64,000 nucleotides of DNA from Acridotheres tristis (taxonomy: Eukaryota > Chordata > Aves > Passeriformes > Sturnidae): assembly GCA_037013685.1 (NCBI GenBank), contig CM072887.1, positions 53,433,154 to 53,497,153 on the forward strand, written 5' to 3'. Below are positions 11,801 through 23,775 of the stretch, piece after piece. The stretch's first letter is position 1; every line of letters begins with the position of its first letter. The position numbers and the translations under genes were made by a program. Below the pieces are notes generated by a model. That model was given only the letters and a program-made list of their open reading frames with translations, had not been told where the DNA came from and did no database searches.

Positions 11801-14800
11801 GTAACAGTTACCTGCCCCACAGGTAACCCCACAATTTCCCTCCCTGCTGCCAGCCTAGGAACTCGTTGTTCATAACAAGAGCAATGGGAGGACAAGACTA
11901 CTGCGAGGAATTTGAGAACTCTCAGCAATAATATGCCAACTACAACAAATCTGCACTAGAAGAAGGGAGTGTCAACATATATCAGTAGCCTACATAACGA
12001 CTGTCAAGAATCAAAGCTCACATTATTTTATGTCCCTGAAATGTCAACTCAATTGCAAATTTAAAAACAATAGTTTTATCACTTTGCCAGTCATAGGACA
12101 AATCCCAATAATCTTAGTTGTGCTGACCTTGACCAGGCTTGAGACAAGTCACAAATGCAGAGAAAACCAGAAGCCCACAGAGTAATTACAAAAAATAAAA
12201 ATCACAGCCATGGTATGACACACTAAAGCCCTCTTCAATCCCTACTACCCATTGCAATCTATACTACCCTTAGGGGATATTTCTAGATTAAGCTGCCTAC
12301 TAGCAGCATCTCCTTTTGTCCAAAGTCTAATGCATTACTGGCATTTTATAAACAGAAAATCTTATCGCTTGGTGGGAGAGTATTATGAGTGTTGCACAGG
12401 TATTTTCCTTTACTGTTATTACTATTAGATTGTGATAAAACTTAAAAATTGTCCCCTAATTTGGAACTACAGGAGTCCAATCCACATAGTTAAGGCAAAG
12501 ATTTTTTACTTTCAGTAACCAAACCAACACTATCACTAAATAAAAAACACAAAGGGACAAAGATTCATAACAAGACCATCATCATGAGGTCACAAAAACA
12601 TCAGCATGAGTAATTATATAATTGTTAAAAAGCCCTTACAATTATTTATGATGAGTTAGTTTTTCAGATGCTATTTGTACTTTGTGATAATCAAAGAGCA
12701 CAATAGCACTCAGCACCATTTAACCTTTTTCCATACAGGAAGCATTTTATAGATACAGTATGCCAAATGGGGACCACAGTTACTATTAGGTATATAGCTA
12801 CACCATAATCACTATTTGTCAGTGAAAATTAATCTCAAAAACCCAGCCCCACAACTCTTCCACCATCAGTTTCTGGCTTTAGCCAGTTACTCATCTGAAA
12901 ACTTGAACATCTTTAAGCAAATATTTTCCCTTGGAGATCTGATACAGTGATATATACACAAAGTATTTTAGTTCAAATAAAACATTCCTGTTGGTTTAAA
13001 ACCACAGAAACAAAAGTAAATTATTTTAACAGTTTCTTTTTTCAAACAAAATGCCTTGCAGTTAGTTGGTAAAGCCTGAAAGTTGATAATTGCTTAACAA
13101 GCTTTGTATTCCAAACAAAAGTATCTTAGTGGTTCAAGTTTCTCTTCTTTCTGCTATTATACAGTGATCACACAAGTTAATTATAGCGAGGTAATTCTGC
13201 CAAGTATCTCACACTAAAATGGTGATAGGATTCTATTACAAATCACAAAAAAACCCACTAATTATTAGTACCACTACCATGTTTAAGTGTGATTTCTCTC
13301 TATCTATGGGCAGATCACATCTATGGACAGTCAAGATCAAATTCGTACCATCTGACCTAAAGGAACGCTCTGCAGTGGCAGCATGGCTTCACCAACATCA
13401 GTCTTTCTGCAGTAGTCTAGTTTCTTGAACTAGAAAGAGGTGATTGTCCTATTTTTATAGGGCTGCATTAAATGTTTCCTTCTAAAAGCTATTTTAATAA
13501 CATTGCAATGCTTCACAAAGGAAACAAGTTCAGTATATGGTTAACACATATAAACATGCCTTCTACCTCTGAAGAGATGTAGGTTTTTTAAGAGCATTTT
13601 CAAGTGACTAACATCAATATAAATCAACAATTTAAACTTTACAGCGTCAATTGAAGATGACATTTTGGCATATAAGTACACAAACTGTTCATAGTATCCC
13701 TGCAGAAGCCATCTCTAACTCAGAAGATGCACAGAGCCTTTCGAATGACGGCAATGGAATTTAAATGATTTAATTAGAATAATATGCTCTAGTCCTTGGC
13801 CACTCTCTCGCTATAAAGTAGGAATTTCCTCTGGGCAGGCACAGCACACAAACCAAGCTGCGACTGCTCCACTGCTCCTCGCAGCTCCAAAAAAATGTAG
13901 TCTTATTTCCCACTCCTGAGAGACACCAGAATGGTCTGCTAACTTCTTTTGTCAAGTTTCCCTTCTTCACTCAGTCTAAATCCATTCTAACAGTACAAGG
14001 AAAACAGAAGCAGTTGTTACCATGACACAGAGTTTAAAACACTAATAAGAGCTACTGAAAAGCGTGCACATTTGTACTATCTTCAGATTTACTTTTTGAA
14101 TCAAAACCAGAAGTTCATTTCTTCTGCCAAAGTAGTATTTCTTTTTTAATTGAGAGACTTTAAAATCTGAATCATTCTTTTTCTGGGGAAGGCATGGAAG
14201 AAAAAGACAAGACAGACTACTACCACCCCAAATTTATCTCAAACCCTATACTTTGAAATTACTGGATTGTCTAAAATTGTTATAGCCAATTTTTTAAAAA
14301 ATTCTTTTAAATTACAGTAGAAAACATTTTTATAACCTTTCCTCTTGAGTACTTAAATACTGAGAGTACCAAAGTTGAATTTAACTTACTACACTTCCAA
14401 AAAGCAGTAAGGAACTAAAACCAGGCAGGAAGACCAGTTTTCCTGCTTTTGATTTGTATTAATGATTCAGAGAAATACTTTTTTTTTACCTATATGAGAA
14501 AGTTGCTGACTTCAGTGAGCAATAAATTTCTGCAACTGACTTCAGTAGAACCCCAATTAATATCCTCAAAGAGAACATTTGCCTGCTCTTTCCTTACTGG
14601 AGATAAGAGGTTCCCCTCTAAATTGCATCCCAGAGACATTTGACTAAAACTTTTTTCCTCCAGGCAAAAAGTAAACATCTATAAATATTTTATACCAACA
14701 TGCAAAGCAAAAAAACAGACTAAGCACTATTAATGTGCACTTTTTTTTTTCTTCATCACATTTATAAGGAGCAGGCAGTGATGCACGCCACAAGGCTGGG

Positions 14801-16222
14801 ATCTAATCAGACACAGTAAGGCCCTGTCTAGACAGGCAAAAGTTATTACAATCAGTTAGCGTGGTTGAAGAACTCCATTAAGATGCAGGCCAGCAAGAAA
14901 GAAACCACATTAGCAAATGACACAGCACAACCGGGCACCAAGGCAGCTCAGGGGCCTCCTGGCATGTCCAAAATCGAGCCTCTCTCTGGCCATTGGCAAG
15001 CTGGCATGTCACAGCTCCTTTGTCAACACCGAGCCGGACGGACTACGGGCACACGAGTGGTGGGTGACTGCATAACCCCACAGTGCCCTGAGTGCTCTCA
15101 GGGAAAAGAAGCTCATGGGTGAGCCTGAGTGCTTGTGCCCAGGCACAGTCTACGTCCTCACAGCAAGGCACCAAGTGCCCACAGCAGAAAAGACCATTTA
15201 CTCACGCGGTGATCCCATGCTGCGGGTGTTTTCCTCACCCTTCATTCCTTGGAATGATGTCGCTGATGCTTGTGGAGAAACACACTTCTATGATATTTGG
15301 GATATAAGCACACACATGCTAGGAATAAGAAATACTGAAAAGCCAAACTAAACAAACCAAGAAAGAAACGAAAAGTTAAAAATTAAGTGATAAGGATTAC
15401 ATATAAAGCAAAGCAAACTTGCTTCCTTTGCTGTCATCTTCCCCCTTGATCAAAACTTTCAAGGCTTCTCAATAACACCTATTTGCTTTGCAAATGGGGT
15501 AACACAGTATACTTGATATAAGGCCAAATGTGATTTAAAAAGCCATGCACAACCTATTTATTACTCCTGCTTGATAACTCTTTCAAATAATTTGGTTTAA
15601 AATAAAGGAAAAATACACAATTCTAAAGAGAGAAAGAACGCAGTGAGATCACCTAGGAAATTATTGTCTCAACATCTATTACATTAGAAACATTTCTAAA
15701 TTTAACATGGTCCAGAAAAAAGAGAAACAAAGCCAGAAAAGTGCTCATATTTTAATTACTATCAACAGTAAACCTTATTTTCAGTTATTCTATCCCAAGC
15801 AATGAACTACAAGCCTCAAAACTGCTATTAAAGTCCTCACAAACTATTTGCTGAAGAGAAGTAAGCATATATTTCTCTGGTTGCACAATATGACACATAC
15901 ATTTTTGGGATGGGAGAGGAAGTTATAAACTATCCACAATCCACCAGGGAAAATCTTTCTTCTTTGAATCAAGAACAGGCTCCATAATAAATTCCTTCAC
16001 TATTGTATTATATAATCTCATTGGTACTATTTGTCCAAACTTTTCCAGTGCATTACTTTGTGTCACTGCAAGTTACTTTGCAGAAAGGGAAAAAAGTCCC
16101 ACAGAGAATTTAAGAGTATATACAGAAACTGCTGAAACTTTGCACATCCACTATCATTATACTCTTATTATTCTTGAATTTTCAGAAGGAATGACCTCAC
16201 TTTGGCACCATCAAAATCTCAC
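8887..16222. other. AT-rich non-coding stretch, no gene supported
   Basis: This is long, AT-leaning DNA with only short open frames. A consensus plus-strand donor (AAG, then GTAAGTCC at 10322) and a palindromic pair of GTAAC donors around 11812-11824 are present, but no open frame with a plausible acceptor belongs to them. The interval 14870-15230 is locally richer in GC and CG, without recognisable coding potential. Confidence 0.45.
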
Positions 16223-16341
16223 CTTTGGCTCTAAGTGGTAAGGCAACCCTACTAAAACATAAGGGTGTTCCACAGCAGCATGAAGGATCCTTATCAATGT
16301 GCCCAGGCGCTATCAAAGGTAAGGTCAGAGTAAAACTGTCA
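16223..16341 (-). other. Candidate minus-strand internal exon (speculative)
   Basis: Read on the minus strand, CACATTTGCAG forms an acceptor whose AG ends at 16342. It is followed by 119 bases to AAAG and a GTGAGA donor at 16222. One frame is open throughout (about 39 codons, beginning after a two-base carry-over), and that phase matches the two-base overhang of the candidate first exon at 19787-19848. No homology is recognised. Splice-like pairs of this quality occur by chance in a window this size, so confidence is low; it could also be a non-coding exon or nothing. Confidence 0.15.
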
Positions 16342-16670
16342 CTGCAAATGTGAATAGATAGCACGTGGAGCTCACCTGTGCAGTCAGTGGGCTGGGCACC
16401 CACATGACCTCTGCAGACATCCTACCGAAGGCAATTGAGTGAGTTCTTCAGCAGTGCTTGATGTAACATCATGAGCTGAGCATGGAAGAGCTCAGATCTG
16501 GCTAACAAATGCAGGCTTTGGAAGCACATCTGCTATTAAAAACAAACAAAAACCTGTCTTTCAACCAAGTCTTGGTCAGCTCCTTGATGAGCTGTACTGT
16601 GACCCAAGAGGAAGAATATCCAAATCCCACAAATCAACACCATCAAGTCTTGGAGGCAAATATATAATAA
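16342..16670. other. Short non-coding gap, nothing seen
   Basis: No repeat family or coding signal is identifiable between the candidate exon and the CR1 tail. Confidence 0.5.
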
Positions 16671-16737
16671 AATCATAGAATGGTTTGGGTTGGAAGACAC
16701 CTTAAAGATCATCTACTTCAATCCCATGGCCATAGTG
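16671..16737 (-). mobile_element. CR1 3' tail fragment, minus strand
   Basis: AATCATAGAATGGTTTGGG followed by TTGGAAGACACCTTAAAGATC is the reverse complement of the CR1 3' UTR terminus. Only about 65 bases remain before similarity fades, so this is a very short 5'-truncated or eroded copy. Confidence 0.9.
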
Positions 16738-18864
16738 GACTGCCTCTTGTCTCCAGGTAAAAACTGACAACTATTTGACACTTGGAGCAATTCATTAGTT
16801 CCAGACACTCAGAATACCCTCAGTAGGGACCTAACATGAGACAGTGAGGGATGCCCAGGTCCTGAGCACCACAAGAATGCTGTTTCTGCCAGCTCCTCAA
16901 GGGACTGCAATAATGGAAGAAGCAACTGCACCATCAACTCAGCATCAGCTAAAACTGATGCAAAGGGGATGTCTCACAGCATCCTCCATCTCTGGCCATC
17001 AATTGTCACCTCCTGCCTTCAGATGATACTATTGCAAGTGTTGAAGCAGGACAGCAGTCAGCATGCTGATGGTTTTTCCCAATTGCGAGCACTAATTTTC
17101 AGCCTGACCCGTGATCTGATCCAACTCATAGTCAGCAGAGACAGCATAAGCAATGCAGGGGATGGTGCAACCAGGAACAGAAAGAACAGATTCCCCATCT
17201 TCTGCTGCAGCAAAGACTCTGCTGTCTTGTACTGAGATTCAGTTTCCACTTTCCCATCAGCCCCAGGATTGAGAAACACACTCATCTTATTTCATCTGGC
17301 TGATTAGCACCCATTCCTGTCACAAGCCCATGTGATAATCACTTACTAATACAAGTGTCATGACTGACTGTAAAACATCTGGCTCACCCTGTGCATTAAG
17401 TGCTAGACAGACACTGCAGAGAGCAGCAAAATCCAGTAAGTGCTTACAAACTCACTTTTTATAAAACTCTGCATGTTGTGCTATTCTACCTATGGTGTTT
17501 ATTGTTGTCCAAAGCAGCCATTATGCAAACACTCGGGCACTTGCTTAATTCTTCTGTTACAAACTACTCCATTACACTTAATGGATTAATTAGCAAAGGC
17601 TTATTTTTACCCAGAGTGGAGGCTCCCAAGGCTACATGCAGAGTCACGGGACAGGCTCCCAGGGGGAGGCGGGGAGGGGGAAAGGCACCTGGGAGCACCT
17701 ACATAGCAGCTCCACAGGCAGTTTTGGCAGCAGTATCAAGTTTTGCCAGCTTAAAAAATAGCTGCCCTACCTTCTCCACTCCCTCTTTCCTCCTCTCTTA
17801 GCCCCTAATGAACCAAATCATGGAATTGATCCAGATTAAAATTACATCTGTTTTTTGCTCAGTGCCTAGATCCAGATTACCACAGGACAGCGTAAGTGCT
17901 CATGCTGCTATGAATGGGGAAGAGTCAGAGCTCGGCAGAGGTTGCCAGCACAACCCCGTGTTGCAGCACTTTAAACCACCCAAAGAGCAATCACAGCCCA
18001 ACTCTGTAGTTCCAGCCCTGCTATACAGTTACCTGACACTGAAATAAGAGCAATAAGCGTGGTCCCCCCCTTCCTCTCTCCATCTCCCTTTCCTCTCCCC
18101 ACAGCACTGGGGTTCAGCATCTCTCCCAGATACTCCTCTGGGAAGGCAGAGCTTGCAAAGAAATCCCCTCAAAAAAAGCTCTGGGGCTGGATTAGGTTTC
18201 TGCTACATTGGCTCCTGGAACTGGCTTTCTACAGGGTCGGATGAACTGGCATAAAGGAGAGGATGCACTGGGTCCACAGCAGAGCACCCAGAGCACGATG
18301 TCTATGTTTTTTCCAACTACAGAGAGCAAGCCTGGCCAGGAACAACCGCTGCCTCCCACAGGGAACAGCCACAGAAGTAAACCCATTTGCAGGATTCTAA
18401 GTCTCACTCATGCCAAAAACATAGAAGCACATTATTGTAAGTTTAGTTAGATAAAAAAAGGTCATACAAAGTACTGGTTTCCTTTCACATTCTTTGCATA
18501 TACAAAGATCCCAACGGTTCCAGGAGGATTTTCCTGTATAGACTCACTGAAAGCTGATTAAAGAAAATTACCATTAATCCCACTAGTAACTTAAAACAAA
18601 ACGTTAAATTAATTTCAGTGGGAGTTCTGGCCGTGTACAAAACCCAGCACGATACCCTCAGATTCATACACATTGCTCTCTTGGGAAATGACAAGAACTC
18701 TACAGACATATGAAAAGGCGAAATTTACTCCACGATATTAGAACTCGGTACAAAACTCGCCAAACGATCTGCAGGCTGAAAACTATTTCCATAAACCCCG
18801 ACCTTTTGAAACTGTCATTGTTCACGCCGCTGTTTCCCTTTTCACCTCTCGCTTTGAAAGCTCA
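16738..18864. other. CpG-island shore and upstream non-coding DNA
   Basis: Nothing is recognised to about 18.7 kb. A 133-codon plus-strand frame at 17400-17801 fits chance length and resembles no family. From about 18715 rightwards CG dinucleotides become frequent, marking the edge of the island. Confidence 0.5.
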
Positions 18865-19436
18865 CCCCCCGCGATCATCTTTAAACCAAGACCCGCGCCG
18901 GCAAACCTTTTTTCATTTTGCTAACATCCTGACGGGCGTTTTCTGAAGCTGCAGAGCCCAGGGCGGCCCTGCGGGGCCGAGGCTCCCGGGCGAGCAGCCC
19001 CGAAGTGCCGGGCACAGCACAAGCATGTGGTAGCGGCCGTGCTGCCTGCAGGGGCTCGGAGGAGCCCGGCTATCCCGTGGATAGCGGCCGGCGAGGGTGT
19101 CGCTCCCACAGCCGGAGCTCCCGGCGGAGCAGCCGCGCTGCCTCGGGCCCCCAGCGCTGCGCGGGGCGCGGACCCGAACGCGGCCGCGGCTCTTTGTTCG
19201 CCGGCGCCAGCGCCCGGAGCGGCCGCGCCCCGCGGAGCCGGGCGGGACACGGCTCAGCCCGGGGACTGGGCCGGACGGGGCGGCGAGAGCCTGCGGAGCC
19301 CGGCTGAGCCCAGACCCAGACCCCGTCCGCCCGCTCCCGGCCGCAGGGACGGGCAGAGAAGGACGAGGTCTCACCACAGACAGACCCCTGGCAGCGCCCG
19401 CCGGGACTGTCAGCCCCCCGCCCAGCACCCCCTTAC

Positions 19437-19610
19437 CTGTCCGCGGGTGCGGAGCAGCCCCGAGCACTTTGTCTCCGGCTGCCAGCGGACAAGTTTCTGC
19501 CCCAGCCTCGCTCCTCGCAGCCACAGCGACGCTTTCCCCTCCCGCTCCCTCCGTCCGTCCGTCCGTCCATCCATCCGCCCGCCCCTCGCTCCCTCCCTCC
19601 AGCAGGGGCG
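19437..19610 (-). other. Candidate 5' UTR exon 1b, minus strand
   Basis: On the minus strand a near-perfect donor (GGACAG, then GTAAGG) ends an exon at 19437. The right boundary is approximate: the GC boxes at 19627-19639 suggest transcription starts shortly to their left, near 19600. The segment is GC-rich, includes the imperfect CGGA tetranucleotide tract, and looks like untranslated leader. A second, weaker donor (TGTG, then GTGAGA at 19374) could extend it. RNA evidence would be needed for the true start. Confidence 0.5.
19550..19597. repeat. Imperfect CCGT/CCAT/CCCT tetranucleotide tract
   Basis: Tetranucleotide-like repeats (CCGT several times, then CCAT, CCGC and CCCT) lie inside the CpG island, within the candidate first exon. 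Confidence 0.85.
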
Positions 19611-19786
19611 GCGGTCCGGGATCGCCCGCCCCGCCCCGCGGTTCCCCGGGCTGTGCCCGCACTGGGGGTACCCTGGGCTGGGCCGGTACCGGCGGTACCC
19701 GCGAGTCGTGTCCGAACGGCGGGGGCTGCCGGGCTGGGGGATGTGCCCGTCCCGGTGGTGCCCCGGGCAGGGCTGGGCGAGCTCAC

Positions 19787-19870
19787 CTGTACCGCCGGCC
19801 CCTGCAAGGGCAAGCGAAGGGTGCGGGATCCAGGCGTTGCCGCCCCATCCTCCTCTGTTTGCCCGAGCAA
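19787..19870 (-). other. Candidate first exon 1a with ATG, minus strand
   Basis: A TATA-like box on the minus strand at 19903-19896 predicts a start near 19870. The exon would end at 19787 with a strong donor (TACAG, then GTGAGC). An ATG at 19848-19846 has a favourable context (A at -3, G at +4) and opens a frame of 20 codons plus two bases to the donor. The predicted N-terminus is rich in arginine, cysteine and proline, as expected for any frame in GC-rich DNA, so coding is unproven. It may be an alternative first exon to the one ending at 19437. No protein family is recognised. Confidence 0.35.
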
Positions 19871-19895
19871 GCCCTCCTGTCTTTTAGTCTTCGTT

Positions 19896-19903
19896 TATTT
19901 ATA
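19896..19903 (-). promoter_or_regulatory. TATA-like box upstream of exon 1a
   Basis: The plus strand reads TATTTATA, so the minus strand reads TATAAATA, a good TATA match. It lies just outside the CpG island and about 50 bases upstream of an ATG in favourable context. AT-rich octamers are common, so this is suggestive only. Confidence 0.35.
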
Positions 19904-22900
19904 AACTTTCTGCGAGTTACCTAGCCGGTTAATGCAACTGCAGGAGAAATTAAACCCGGGAGGAACATCACACCTCTTGGGTTATTCCACGCACAAGTAA
20001 TTAATGGAAGAGAAACCACCTGGGAGAGCGCTCCTAAGAGGGGTTACACAGCTAAACACACGCAGAAGGGAAGGCTCCAGCGGCACGGTTCCCATTCTTG
20101 CAGATATTTAGGAAGGCTGGGACAGGCCCCTGTCTCTGCACAGCAGAGGTGTGAGAGCAGCGAGGGGCAGGCACACCGCCTACAATTGTCTGCTGCCTTC
20201 GGTTCTCCTGGTGTGTTTATTACTACTACTGCACCGTGCAAGCACAGCTCTGATGTGTGTTACATAATTAACCTTTGTTATGTTGGTAACCCTGTCGTTC
20301 TCTCCTCGGGGCAGTTGTGAGTATGAGGAGGAGGGCTTAATGTTGGGATAGTCAGTTGTTGTTCCCCTGACAATTTTTATTTTGGTTTCTCTCCAGGAAA
20401 ACTAGATCAAAAAGGTTCTTTGCCGTATACAGCAGCGTGGTGAACATTGTGGTAGTCCTTTATTCCTTAGGTAATCTGTGCCACAGCCAGCCCTTAAAAT
20501 TTTGTCTCCTCCCTGACAGGCTACACCTTGCCTTCAGAGAGGCCCAGTGCATCAGAATAGCAAAATGTGGAAGAGAATCACTACAGGAGGCTGAACTAAG
20601 AAGCAGAGGACGTGTGCTCATGGTAGACTCAGATGTTTAGACAATACACCGTGTTAGAGTTTTCTACTGGCTTCCTGCCTGCAACATTTTTTTCTGTAGT
20701 GTCGTGAGAGATGGAGTCATCAGCATCACAGTCTGTCAGGACAGAAGAGACTCTTCTGGCCAACAGGTGCTTTCAGTCAGAGAACACTACCAGTCACTCA
20801 CAGCACACCTACGTGTACTGTCAGGAAGGTACTGACAGCACTCCTGCCCCACAGCCTGGCTTAGCCAATTGGGATTATGACATTTCAATGAAGAAATCTA
20901 TCCTGTGACTATGAGCTCTTTATATATGAAACACTAAATATTTCTAAGACTACAATGAGTGGCAACTCCCACAAGTATGGTTTCTCCTACTGATCTTGCA
21001 GATACTAGATATAACGTCTAGAGAACTAGGAATATACCTGGTTGTTATTGCTGATAGAAGGAAGCAGAGGAACATTGCAAAACTATTATATTATAAGCAT
21101 TTTTTATTATGTTAGGGAAAAAGAGAGGTATCAGGACAAGTATCAGTCAAAAATCAGGCTTCTTCATTGTGCTTAATGTAATCACTCAGAAATTAGTAGA
21201 CCTTCCTCATAGGGCGGAAAGAGTCTGCTGAAGTTTATGTAGGGAGATATCTGCACCATGTTCTATTTTAACCAATGTCTCCATGGACTGGGGGTTTTGT
21301 TGCATAATTAGTATGTTTACTTTGGGTTGGGGTATTTATTCTGTTCCAGATCACCTTCTTCCCCTCTGTTGACTGCTTTTCTCCTTTACACAATTGCAAT
21401 TAGAATATTGCTTTGCCTTTGTGCAACACCCCTCAGTAAGGACTCTAGGGATAGACTATCAGCTGGTGACCATGGTGTTGGCTCTATGCACCAAGCAGGA
21501 GATGGAGCAGAACAAATCCATGGAGAGCTGTTGGAAATAATCAGTGGCAGTACTGCTAACATGGCACATCAAAAAGTCATACAAAAAGTCATATGGAAGC
21601 TCTTAAAAAGTATTTGTTCTTCAACAGCTAGCTCTCAAGCTTTCAGGATTGTGCCAGGATTGTGTTCCAAATTTATTTTTCACAGGCCTGAGAGCTAACT
21701 ACTCACTTTTAAAAAGAAATAGAAGCTTGGATTGTCTCATATTCAAATAACTTCTGGAACCAGGAATTTAAAAACAAGCTGACTATCATATCTGTGGCAC
21801 TGGTAGTACAGCAGAAGTGGTGAGGGAGGCGTTATTGCCCCTCTCAGCCCTACACCATTATTTTGCTGTAATGGATTATGTTTATAGTAAATTCATATTA
21901 GTGGCAAATCCAGTTTGTAGTGTACTCCAGAGATTAAAATCTTTACATTTGCAAAGTACCAAACGAGCTGCCTATCAAAAAAGACACATGAAAATGTCAT
22001 ACCAGAAACTATCATCTGCTGTCATGAATATTTAAAGCTAGTGTCACTGTCACATGCTACACACTGTAAATTTCCTCTTAAGGCCACCATTAAAATTCCT
22101 AAAATTATCACAAAATAATACGTCCCTTGCAGACTTGTGTATTACATTGTTTTGTATTCCCAGGTCCAGCCCTTACCTCATGACTCACTCAAGCAAAACA
22201 TCTATTGAAGTAAATGGGAATTTGGCCGGGAAAAAATATGGAGATGGGCCAAAATCGAAACAGGGACGGAAACACTCTGGTCTTTTAAGGCAGTTGGACT
22301 CCTTATGTAGACCCAAAGTTTGCTGTTCAGAGCTTAATTCTCCTGTGAGATTACCGGAGGACTTCCGATGGGCCTTTGGCCGGCGTGTCTACCTCACTAA
22401 GTAGGCTTTAGTGAGCACCATCTGTGGTTGTTCCTCATGCACACCACGTTCCCAAGGTACACAATAAAGTGTTATTTGTGTAAGAATATTAAGTTCCCCC
22501 TTTTGCCCCTGTATTCCTTGGCTTTCCCTCTCAAGCAAGTGTTAACATCAGAAGTTTCCTTCTATCTTCACCACTTTGATCCTTCTGCCTTTGGTTTGCT
22601 GTGGAGCAGCATGTCTGACTGACTCAGTGCTTGCATGGATTTCCTCTCTGTGGTTGGTGTTCCTGTTTGTCCTCCAAGTGTCTCTCTCTCTCCCTTTTTA
22701 CTAGAGAAATCCTTTATCTGTCCCTTCCTGCCCTCTCTGTATGTATGGCTCCTGGGCAACTGCTTTACTTTTGTTCTCTGCTCTCGGGCAGCCGTCCGTG
22801 TCCCATCCGGCTGCAGCAGCTGGGCACCGCTGGGTCTGCCTCTGCCTGTCACCCTGGCTGCTCCTGGGACCCCACACCCCCCGCACAAGCAGTGCAGACT

Positions 22901-23217
22901 ATGGAGCTGCCTGCTCCCTAAATATCAACCCACAAAAACATGGTGTTCTGCCAGTCAGGAGCCTGGGACCCCCAAACATTTAGAATCTTTCTATCTCCTC
23001 TGTTCTTCTAGTCAGAAGACACACACAGACAATTTCTATCTCTGCTATTTAAAAATTATATACATGATGCAAACTATCTACATCCTCTGCAAATGCACTT
23101 TCTTTCAACATATTTAATGAAACACAATCCCTAAGTGTATTTGTAATTAAGACATTTTCACTGAGGGTAAATTAGTAAAGGCGAATTAAGGAATATGAAA
23201 ATGTTTCTCTCCACTGC
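19904..23217. other. Non-coding stretch right of the CpG island
   Basis: A splice-like plus-strand interval exists at 20397-20470 (a polypyrimidine-led acceptor, open frame, TTAG then GTAATC), but I see no matching plus-strand donor in the CpG island. At 21568-21596 a 12-bp AAAAAGTCATAC unit is duplicated. The interval 22630-22920 is GC-richer with several overlapping frames and no recognised product. Confidence 0.45.
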
Positions 23218-23220
23218 GCA

Positions 23221-23250
23221 TACACACACAAACACACACACAATCACACG
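23221..23250. repeat. Interrupted (CA)n microsatellite
   Basis: A short, interrupted CA tract of about 30 bases. Confidence 0.85.
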
Positions 23251-23724
23251 TAGGGGAAAATGCCCATCTCTGATACATCACCAAAAAAACGTTTTGGCTT
23301 CTGTGCCCCCTCTACTGGCTGGCCTCTTTATGTATCTGTATTAACAAACATATTTCAAAAATTATATTGAAATTATTGATGATGCTGGAGCATTAAAAAA
23401 AATGGCCACACTAATGGAAGTATTGTAAAGAATAAGTTTCCTTACCAATCCTGCAGAATGGTAGTTCATAATTATTTGTTCCAAATAAATATTCACACTC
23501 GATTTCAAAATGTTAAAATAAGAAATGTTGAAAGCTGACAGAACCATGCAAAACCTCCTAAAGATAAAAGCATCTTCAAAACACGGATGTGTGTGGATGG
23601 GAGTTTGTATTAATTTTCTTTGTAATTTCCAGCTTTTCGATGTAAAAAACTTCCTCATTTTGTATTTTCCTCCATCAAAAACAAATTATGTAAACTTATT
23701 CATGACTCTGTATGCTATATACAT

Positions 23725-23775
23725 CCAAATACACACGTATGTATATTCATATATATATACACACATATGTATAGT
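23725..23775. repeat. Mixed CA/TA/GTAT low-complexity tract
   Basis: Alternating ACAC, GTAT and ATATATAT segments form a compound purine-pyrimidine alternating tract. Confidence 0.8.

Larger units (their letters stand above)
18865..19860. promoter_or_regulatory. CpG island, probable promoter of a leftward gene
   Basis: This is about 1 kb of very GC-rich DNA with undepleted CG; for example, 19081-19140 holds nine CG dinucleotides in 60 bases, against almost none in neighbouring DNA. GC-box (Sp1-type) cores lie around 19627-19639. In vertebrates such islands mark constitutive or developmental promoters. All good splice donors I can find in it read on the minus strand (after 19787, 19437 and 19375), which argues for transcription to the left with alternative first exons. 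Long open frames on both strands (up to about 286 codons) follow from GC-rich composition and are not annotated as proteins. The gene itself is not identifiable from this window. Confidence 0.9.

Noticed and set aside
18913..19924. Open frames of 249, 275 and 286 codons on both strands
   Set aside because: They overlap each other on opposite strands inside a CpG island, where AT-rich stop codons are rare. The peptides are arginine/proline/alanine/glycine-rich and show no domain.
20397..20470. Plus-strand exon with good acceptor and open frame
   Set aside because: The donor (TTAG/GTAATC) is mediocre, no plus-strand first exon is visible in the CpG island, and the peptide is unrecognised; kept only as a note.
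22630..22990. Coding region suggested by several overlapping frames (up to 160 codons)
   Set aside because: Frames conflict on both strands, the composition is GC-rich, and no motif or splice structure favours one.
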